Source: Nitrososphaerales archaeon TH5893 (GTDB taxonomy: Archaea > Thermoproteota > Nitrososphaeria > Nitrososphaerales > Nitrososphaeraceae). From it: a stretch of 10,170 bases of DNA. Shown in pieces: positions 5,711 to 10,170 of the stretch. Position 1 is the stretch's first letter, and every line of letters starts with the position of its first letter. Made by a program: the position numbers and the translations under genes. Location of the stretch: NCBI GenBank assembly GCA_014523685.1, contig JAATVT010000046.1:1-10170 (forward strand), read 5' to 3'. The notes under the pieces were generated by a model that searched no databases, was not told the DNA's origin, and saw nothing but the letters and a program-made list of their open reading frames with translations.

Positions 5711-5781
5711 AGAACGATCTAGTTGTCCTTTATCTATCATAGAGGAGGCCGCTCTATCTAGACAAGTTCATGGATCGTTCT
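5711..5781. repeat. Nested inverted repeat, candidate structured RNA or bidirectional terminator
   Basis: Three nested pairings can be drawn. AGAACGATC (5711-5719) pairs with GATCGTTCT (5773-5781) over 9 bp. TTGTC (5723-5727) pairs with GACAA (5761-5765). ATAGAG (5739-5744) pairs with CTCTAT (5752-5757) around a 7-base loop. The 71-base span resembles a tRNA in length, but I could not fit D and T arms or an anticodon arm on either strand, so I do not call a tRNA. It lies in the 258-bp gap after serS. The rest of that gap has a tandem CCAAAAT (5804-5817) and a 6-bp inverted repeat ATGGGC/GCCCAT (5816-5845). Expression is not shown by the sequence. Confidence 0.4.
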
Positions 5782-5885
5782 ACACTAATTTTATAATGAT
5801 TATCCAAAATCCAAAATGGGCAATTTCGAGTACCTTAGAGCCCATAACTAGATATTCGACCGATTGCCGATGTCAACCGCCCTAA

Positions 5886-5897
5886 AAAAATTAATAA
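5886..5897 (+). promoter_or_regulatory. Probable TATA box of the helicase gene
   Basis: AAAAATTAATAA is centred about 40 bp before the ATG at 5932. Transcription would start near 5918, giving a short leader. This supports a separate transcript for the helicase rather than read-through from serS. Confidence 0.45.
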
Positions 5898-5931
5898 GCA
5901 GATGGAGAAGTCTTGTCTTTAGTCCCAACAC

Positions 5932-8205
5932 ATGAGCAAGAAAGCAAGGTTACTGGATCCAAGGATTAAGCCCCTACTAGAACACTTAGGATATTCGTCA
6001 CTTTATCCACCCCAGGAGCAAGCCTTATCCAAAGGGCTTTTGGATGGAAGAAATTTGCTTATTACTACTCCAACAGCTAGCGGAAAGACATTGGTAGCGC
6101 TTATTGCAGCAATGAACATCATAATGAAAGGATTAAGGGTTGTTTACCTTACTCCGTTACGTGCCTTAACTACGGAAAAATTTCAAGACTTTCGCATTTT
6201 GGAAGAGTTGGAACTTTTTGATAGGAGAATTAAAGTTAAGGTTGCAAGCAGCGATTACAGTTCAGCTGGACGAGAGTTGGGCCAAGCTGACGTTATAGTA
6301 TTAACAAACGAAAAAATGGACTCCCTAATACGGCATCGATGTGAGTGGATCCATGAGGTTGGACTCTTTGTGGCAGATGAAGTCCATTTGCTAGGGGAGC
6401 GCGATAGGGGCCCGACTCTTGAAATGATGTTAACCAAAATACGCAAGATGTATTCTCAAGCACAGGTTTTAGCCTTAAGTGCAACCATAGAGAACTCCAA
6501 CGAAATAGCAAGATGGCTTGGCTGTGAGCTAATCGAAAGCAACTGGAGACCTACGAAATTAGTTGAAGGCGTATATGATCATGGATCTCTTCTCCTGAAT
6601 GATGGTAAAGAGTCACGATCTAAAAAAATAACTCCGTCTGCTGGAACTCACTCAACTGCGGCAGTAGATGTAGCCTTAGAATGTATTGAAAATGGTGGAC
6701 AGGCGATGATTTTTGGGGAAACTCGAAAGCGTGCGATTTCGTTGGCTCAAAAAGCTGCACCCATTATCTACAACAAACTTGATAAATTAGAAAGAAAATC
6801 AGCTGGCAAAGTAGCCTTACAGATTTCGGAGAAAGGGGAAGATACTGAAATTACAAGAAACTTGTCAGAATTAGTATCAAAGGGAGTTGGTTTTCATCAC
6901 GCTGGGTTAGGAGTTTTAGCGAGAAATTTAGTCGAAATGTCATTTAAAACCGGTGTAATCAAACTACTAACTGCAACCCCTACTTTGGCGGCGGGCGTAA
7001 ATCTACCTGCTAGACGAGTAATTCTTGCCAGCATTTTTAGATATGACGCAGAATATGGAGGAAATATGCCTATAAGTGTTTTAGAATATAAGCAGATTTG
7101 TGGTCGTGCAGGAAGACCAAGTTATGACACCTTTGGTGAAGCCATAATTATTGCTGACGTGAGGACAAACGCGGAAGAAATTTACAACCATTATATTCTC
7201 GGTACCCCTGAGCCTATCCGTTCACAACTAAAAAACGATCGATCAATACGGATCCATCTTCTAAGTACCATTTCGACCTTACCAGGCATTAAGAAATCTG
7301 AAATTTATGACTTGTTCGGAAGTACCTTACTTGCTCAGAACAAAGGTAAGGCAAGTATTACGTTGGGGCTTGATTCAGCAATTGCCTATCTTGAGCGTGA
7401 ATCTTGTATAAAATCAAAGAATAATAGATATATCTCAACGGAATTTGGGAAGCAAATTTCATTGCTCTATATTGATCCTTTGACTGGAGTACAATTTAGG
7501 AACGCAATAGAATCTCTAGAAAATAAGATCAGAGGTGACAAGAAATCTTTTGCTAGTATTGGTGAATATGATGATGGCGAAGGCAAAGACTCAATTCATA
7601 CCTTTCATAAGAATAGGAATTTTTACGATAGCAATGACAATAAATATAATCACAACCACACACTTGGTTTTTTGCATCTCATTTCTGAGAGTCCAGATTT
7701 TTATCCCAAGTTCGGATTAAGAAAGAGAGATATAGAAGAATTTTGCAGCGACATAGAAGAGCACAGAAGTGAGCTTATCTATCCAATCAATGAATTTGAA
7801 TGTTCACGTAGTCTCTGGGCGTTATACAGATGGATCAACGAATCGACAGATAAAATATTAAGTGACAAGATTGGGGTGGAACCGGGGGATATGCACAGAA
7901 TAGTCGAGATAGCTGATTGGCTAGCATATTCGTTGTATGAGGTCGCAAAAATAATGAGGCGTGGCGATTTACTTGTAGAGATTCATAGACTACGCCTTCG
8001 CATAAAGTATGGAGTAAAGGAGGAACTATTGAAACTTATAAGATTGAAGGGAATTGGTAGAGTCAGAGCCAGATCATTGTATGGTATCGGTTTTACAGAC
8101 CTTACTGAGATAGCAAATGCCTCTGAAGCGCAGCTCTCTGCTGTATCTAATATAGGTCCAACGATTGCAAAGAATATAAAAGAACAGCTACAAAACAAAA
8201 ACTAG
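5932..8205 (+). CDS. hel308: Hel308-type superfamily 2 DNA helicase (Ski2-like)
   Basis: Hel308 helicases unwind lagging strands at stalled forks with 3'-5' polarity and act in DNA repair and restart. Motifs in the 757-residue protein: Q-motif-like YPPQEQAL (25-32), Walker A TPTASGKT (46-53), motif Ia TPLRALT (74-80), motif II DEVH (149-152), motif III SAT (183-185), VGFHHAGL (319-326), motif V TPTLAAGVNLP (349-359) and motif VI QICGRAGRP (388-396). The C-terminus (about 699-757) carries two helix-hairpin-helix-like elements, LKGIGRVRARSLYGIG and AVSNIGPTIAKNI, as in the Hel308 brake/HhH domain. An Asn-, Lys- and Asp-rich polar stretch (about 533-570) looks like a lineage insertion in the ratchet region and may explain a length above the usual 700 or so. 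The start MSKKARLLDP is preceded by a TATA element. A different Ski2-family assignment is possible, but the HhH tail favours Hel308. Confidence 0.92.
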   Translation: MSKKARLLDPRIKPLLEHLGYSSLYPPQEQALSKGLLDGRNLLITTPTASGKTLVALIAAMNIIMKGLRVVYLTPLRALTTEKFQDFRILEELELFDRRIKVKVASSDYSSAGRELGQADVIVLTNEKMDSLIRHRCEWIHEVGLFVADEVHLLGERDRGPTLEMMLTKIRKMYSQAQVLALSATIENSNEIARWLGCELIESNWRPTKLVEGVYDHGSLLLNDGKESRSKKITPSAGTHSTAAVDVALECIENGGQAMIFGETRKRAISLAQKAAPIIYNKLDKLERKSAGKVALQISEKGEDTEITRNLSELVSKGVGFHHAGLGVLARNLVEMSFKTGVIKLLTATPTLAAGVNLPARRVILASIFRYDAEYGGNMPISVLEYKQICGRAGRPSYDTFGEAIIIADVRTNAEEIYNHYILGTPEPIRSQLKNDRSIRIHLLSTISTLPGIKKSEIYDLFGSTLLAQNKGKASITLGLDSAIAYLERESCIKSKNNRYISTEFGKQISLLYIDPLTGVQFRNAIESLENKIRGDKKSFASIGEYDDGEGKDSIHTFHKNRNFYDSNDNKYNHNHTLGFLHLISESPDFYPKFGLRKRDIEEFCSDIEEHRSELIYPINEFECSRSLWALYRWINESTDKILSDKIGVEPGDMHRIVEIADWLAYSLYEVAKIMRRGDLLVEIHRLRLRIKYGVKEELLKLIRLKGIGRVRARSLYGIGFTDLTEIANASEAQLSAVSNIGPTIAKNIKEQLQNKN

Positions 8206-8249
8206 AATAGATCAGGCGATTGACCTTTTATTATAAATGATGAAGGAAA

Positions 8250-9266
8250 ATGCTCAATCTTAATTTTTTAAATGACATTATACTGCATGGAGCGATTGTA
8301 TCCTTGGTTTCTTTTGTATCTGTTTTGATACTGACACCCCGTCTGATCAAGTTTTTGACTATGAAAGGCGAGGTAGTACAAGATTATCACAAGGCCGAAA
8401 GACCGAGAATACCAAGACCAGCTGGGCCTGCGATGGCGGCAGGAATAGGAATAGCTGAAATTATCTTGTATATATTCACTGGGGATTTGAGAATTGTTGC
8501 TATCATGCTAGCTTCCATGATTGCATTTATGATTGGTTATATAGATGACAAGAAAGTGATGCCAGGATGGTTCAAGCCTTCTGCGTTGGTGCTTGCTGCG
8601 ATTCCTTTAGTAGTACTGGGGGCTCATAGCAATTATCTGAATCTGATTTTTGGAAGTGCTTATATTCCGCTTCTATATATTCCACTTATCTTAATTGCGC
8701 TTCCGATTGTTGGAAATACTATAAATTCGATAGATGTCTTAAACGGGGCTGTTAGTGGATTTGTAATCATTGCATCTATTCCACTGTTAGCCAGTATTGC
8801 GATCTTTGGTGACAATATAATCTTTCTAGCTGCGCTACCTCTTTTTTTTGTATCACTTGCATTCTATAAATTTCACAAAAACCCGAGTCGAATATTTCCT
8901 GGCGATTCTGGTACTCTTGTACTTGGAGCAATGTACGGGTCAGTTGCAATTGCAGGTAATTCAGAGATCATTGGAGTCATAGCCCTTCTTCCAGCGGTCA
9001 TGAATTCTTTTCTATTCCTCTCTAGTGTTAAAAGAATTGTTGAGCACAGAGAGGTCAAGTCCCGGCCCACAATATTGACAGAAGATTTCAAGTTGGCTGC
9101 CTCATCGGAACAAAGTGCTCCTGTAACCCTGTTGAGACTCATACTCACTAGAGGTCCACTATCAGAGAACTGTATTGTGCGTCAGATATTCATATTGGCA
9201 GCGTACTCATCAATACTATCGTTTGTGTCAATCCTCATTCAATACTATTTTCTGGAGATGTACTAA
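8250..9266 (+). CDS. GPT/MraY-family UDP-GlcNAc:polyprenyl-phosphate GlcNAc-1-phosphate transferase (Alg7/AglH-like)
   Basis: Enzymes of this polytopic membrane family move a sugar-1-phosphate from a UDP-sugar onto dolichyl phosphate, the first step of lipid-linked glycan assembly. The 338-residue product has about ten hydrophobic segments. Family signatures are intact: the early cytosolic loop with KAERPRIPRPAGPAM (48-62), the DD motif in GYIDDKK (96-102), NTINSIDVLNG (156-166) with its Asn and Asp residues, FPGDSG (216-221), and a late polar loop with KRIVEHREVKSRPTIL (261-276). Archaea lack murein, so an N-glycosylation (Alg7/AglH-like) role is more likely than MraY or WecA; the exact sugar is not determined by the sequence. 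The gene lies 44 bp after the helicase and may be co-transcribed with it. The ATG at 8250 is chosen because ATGs at 8237 and 8240 run quickly into a stop. Confidence 0.92.
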   Translation: MLNLNFLNDIILHGAIVSLVSFVSVLILTPRLIKFLTMKGEVVQDYHKAERPRIPRPAGPAMAAGIGIAEIILYIFTGDLRIVAIMLASMIAFMIGYIDDKKVMPGWFKPSALVLAAIPLVVLGAHSNYLNLIFGSAYIPLLYIPLILIALPIVGNTINSIDVLNGAVSGFVIIASIPLLASIAIFGDNIIFLAALPLFFVSLAFYKFHKNPSRIFPGDSGTLVLGAMYGSVAIAGNSEIIGVIALLPAVMNSFLFLSSVKRIVEHREVKSRPTILTEDFKLAASSEQSAPVTLLRLILTRGPLSENCIVRQIFILAAYSSILSFVSILIQYYFLEMY

Positions 9267-9285
9267 CATTCCGCAGATATCCCTC

Positions 9286-9507
9286 TTGTCATTTGTATCA
9301 CTGGTATGGGGCATGGTGCTAGCGGTCTGTGCGTTTTTAATAATTTTTGTTGCTCCCATTCACTTTACATTCCTAGGTGACCCCTTCGACAGAATGATAA
9401 TTTCTCTCATTCAGGTAATTATAGCTGTGCTTACTGTAATAGTACTCGCTTTTGCCCTTTCCAAATTAAAAAAGATGTACATGCAAAGACAGCTAAGGAC
9501 AAGATAA
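9286..9507 (+). CDS. Small two-span membrane protein of unknown function
   Basis: The product has two hydrophobic helices, roughly SFVSLVWGMVLAVCAFLIIF and then MIISLIQVIIAVLTVIVLAF, joined by a short loop with HFTFLGDPFDR, and a basic tail LKKMYMQRQLRTR that should be cytoplasmic. The open frame extends back to an ATG at 9175 inside the glycosyltransferase gene, but that part (Tyr-, Arg- and Cys-rich) looks like a shadow of the other frame. I chose the TTG at 9286 because it yields a complete first helix (73 residues). The ATG at 9313 gives 64 residues with a shortened helix and is the main alternative. The gene follows the glycosyltransferase by about 20 bp and is probably in the same transcript. 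I do not recognise the family, and nothing supports an enzymatic role. Confidence 0.6.
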   Translation: MSFVSLVWGMVLAVCAFLIIFVAPIHFTFLGDPFDRMIISLIQVIIAVLTVIVLAFALSKLKKMYMQRQLRTR

Positions 9508-9579
9508 GTAATTAAGATAAGGAAATAAAAGTAGAAACCAGTATGCAAAATGATTACGGTATAGTGCAGTATGTGTACG

Positions 9580-9664
9580 GTACTTCTGTCGTAAAGTACT
9601 AAAGGATAAAGTTGTAATGTACTGTAGCATAAATCTTTCTAATAACGTTCCATAAGAGTGGAAC
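9580..9664. repeat. Two short hairpins between convergent genes
   Basis: GTACTT (9580-9585) pairs with AAGTAC (9594-9599) around 8 bases. GTTCCA (9647-9652) pairs with TGGAAC (9659-9664) around 6 bases. Both lie in the 202-bp gap between the plus-strand small membrane gene and the minus-strand FxLYD gene, where transcription must end in both directions. Neither is followed by a strong T run, so a termination role is weakly supported. I see no gene in this gap. Confidence 0.3.
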
Positions 9665-9709
9665 ATCCTAACAAACCACGAAGTAGAATGCTGAAAATTT
9701 AATTTCTTT

Positions 9710-10170
9710 CTACTTCCACTCAACTACTAGATCATAATGTTCAATATCTGCTATGGGTATGCTAGCAGATGTCAAGAGTACGTTAAACGTTGCATTTTCT
9801 CCGGACGGAAGGTCTTCTGGATCAGTAAAAGCCCTGGTAGATCCTACAACATTTCCAATTGTATCATAAAATGTTGCATTGACTTGAACTTCTCTTGCTG
9901 TATTCAGTGCCATGTCATTGTACACCTCTCCATCAATGTGTAAAGAGCCTGAAGAATCAATATATGAACTATTACTAATTATGCTTACGGTTCCTGATGG
10001 CTCCTCAGATTGTTGGGCTATCTGAACGTATTCCTGAACCTTCCCTAGAGTGTCTTCGAGGGTTTTTTGACCTTGGTCTTGAGCTGAAATACTATGTGAA
10101 AATAGTAAAAGTGCGCAAGCAGATATTGTTATTGTTATCCCATATACGTAAGTACTATTTCTCTCCAACA
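9710..10170 (-). CDS. Secreted FxLYD-domain protein, start at or beyond the window edge
   Basis: The visible chain has a signal peptide-like start (polar MERNSTYVYG, hydrophobic 11-24, likely cleavage after SISA at residue 29) and a Gln/Glu-rich linker with a short helix (about 34-55). A single beta-sandwich domain follows (about 58-152). It shows the FxLYD pattern: SGSLHIDGEVYND (73-85), VQVNATFYDTIGNVVGS (94-110), LPSGENATFNV (120-130), and the terminal HYDLVVEWK. Such domains are common on exported archaeal proteins and are thought to act in the cell envelope or in binding; the specific role is unknown. Two NAT sites and one NSS site could be N-glycosylated. A TTG at 10166-10168 could be the start, but the frame is open to the edge, so an upstream ATG outside the window is equally possible. 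The stop is at 9710-9712. Confidence 0.8.
   Translation of the reverse strand, partial: LERNSTYVYGITITISACALLLFSHSISAQDQGQKTLEDTLGKVQEYVQIAQQSEEPSGTVSIISNSSYIDSSGSLHIDGEVYNDMALNTAREVQVNATFYDTIGNVVGSTRAFTDPEDLPSGENATFNVLLTSASIPIADIEHYDLVVEWK

Noticed and set aside
5711..5781. Possible tRNA (71 bases with 7 or more paired terminal bases)
   Set aside because: With the ends paired as an acceptor stem, the T arm does not pair at the required place, and no D arm or 5-bp anticodon arm with a 7-base loop can be fitted on either strand.
7983..8198. Minus-strand 71-codon frame opposite the helicase C-terminus
   Set aside because: It is antisense to the conserved helix-hairpin-helix tail and shows no independent promoter or motif.
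8226..8237. TTTTATTATAAA as a TATA box for the glycosyltransferase
   Set aside because: It is only 13-24 bp from the ATG, so the predicted transcription start would fall inside the coding sequence; co-transcription with the helicase is more likely.

Overview
The window comes from an ammonia-oxidising archaeon (class Nitrososphaeria, formerly Thaumarchaeota). The evidence is the start of archaeal AmoC, a complete short archaeal AmoB, and archaeal-type neighbours: S15, a RecJ/Cdc45-like DHH protein, KEOPS Pcc1, a Hel308 helicase and a GPT-family glycosyltransferase. Intergenic DNA is AT-rich, with TATA elements placed just upstream of start codons. The family details suggest a soil-type Nitrososphaerales lineage, but the sequence alone does not settle this.

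Layout. (1) Positions 1-2125 form the ammonia monooxygenase (AMO) neighbourhood. The amoC 5' end (minus, cut by the window edge) and amoB (plus) diverge from a 253-bp control region. Convergent to amoB are two small single-span membrane proteins on the minus strand, of 92 and 108 residues. Each has its own promoter and a T-rich terminator region. Their size, topology and position make them good candidates for the accessory archaeal AMO subunits AmoY and AmoZ. amoA and amoX are not in the window. (2) Positions 2234-5673 hold a tight plus-strand information-processing operon: rps15, recJ-like, pcc1, serS. Gaps are 6 bp or less, or the genes overlap. It links ribosome assembly, replisome function, tRNA t6A modification and seryl-tRNA charging. 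(3) Positions 5674-5931 are a gene-free gap with a nested inverted repeat that may be a structured RNA. (4) Positions 5932-9507 carry a Hel308-type helicase, a UDP-GlcNAc-1-phosphate transferase-like membrane enzyme (first step of N-glycan assembly) and a small two-span membrane protein. (5) Positions 9710-10170 hold a minus-strand secreted FxLYD-domain protein whose start lies at or beyond the window edge.

Points most worth a second look: the two small membrane proteins beside amoB; the RecJ-like protein, which has lost several metal ligands and so resembles Cdc45 more than an active nuclease; the perfect palindrome and the direct repeat in the amoC/amoB control region; and the folded inverted repeat at 5711-5781. 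No mobile elements, CRISPR arrays, tRNAs or rRNAs were recognised.
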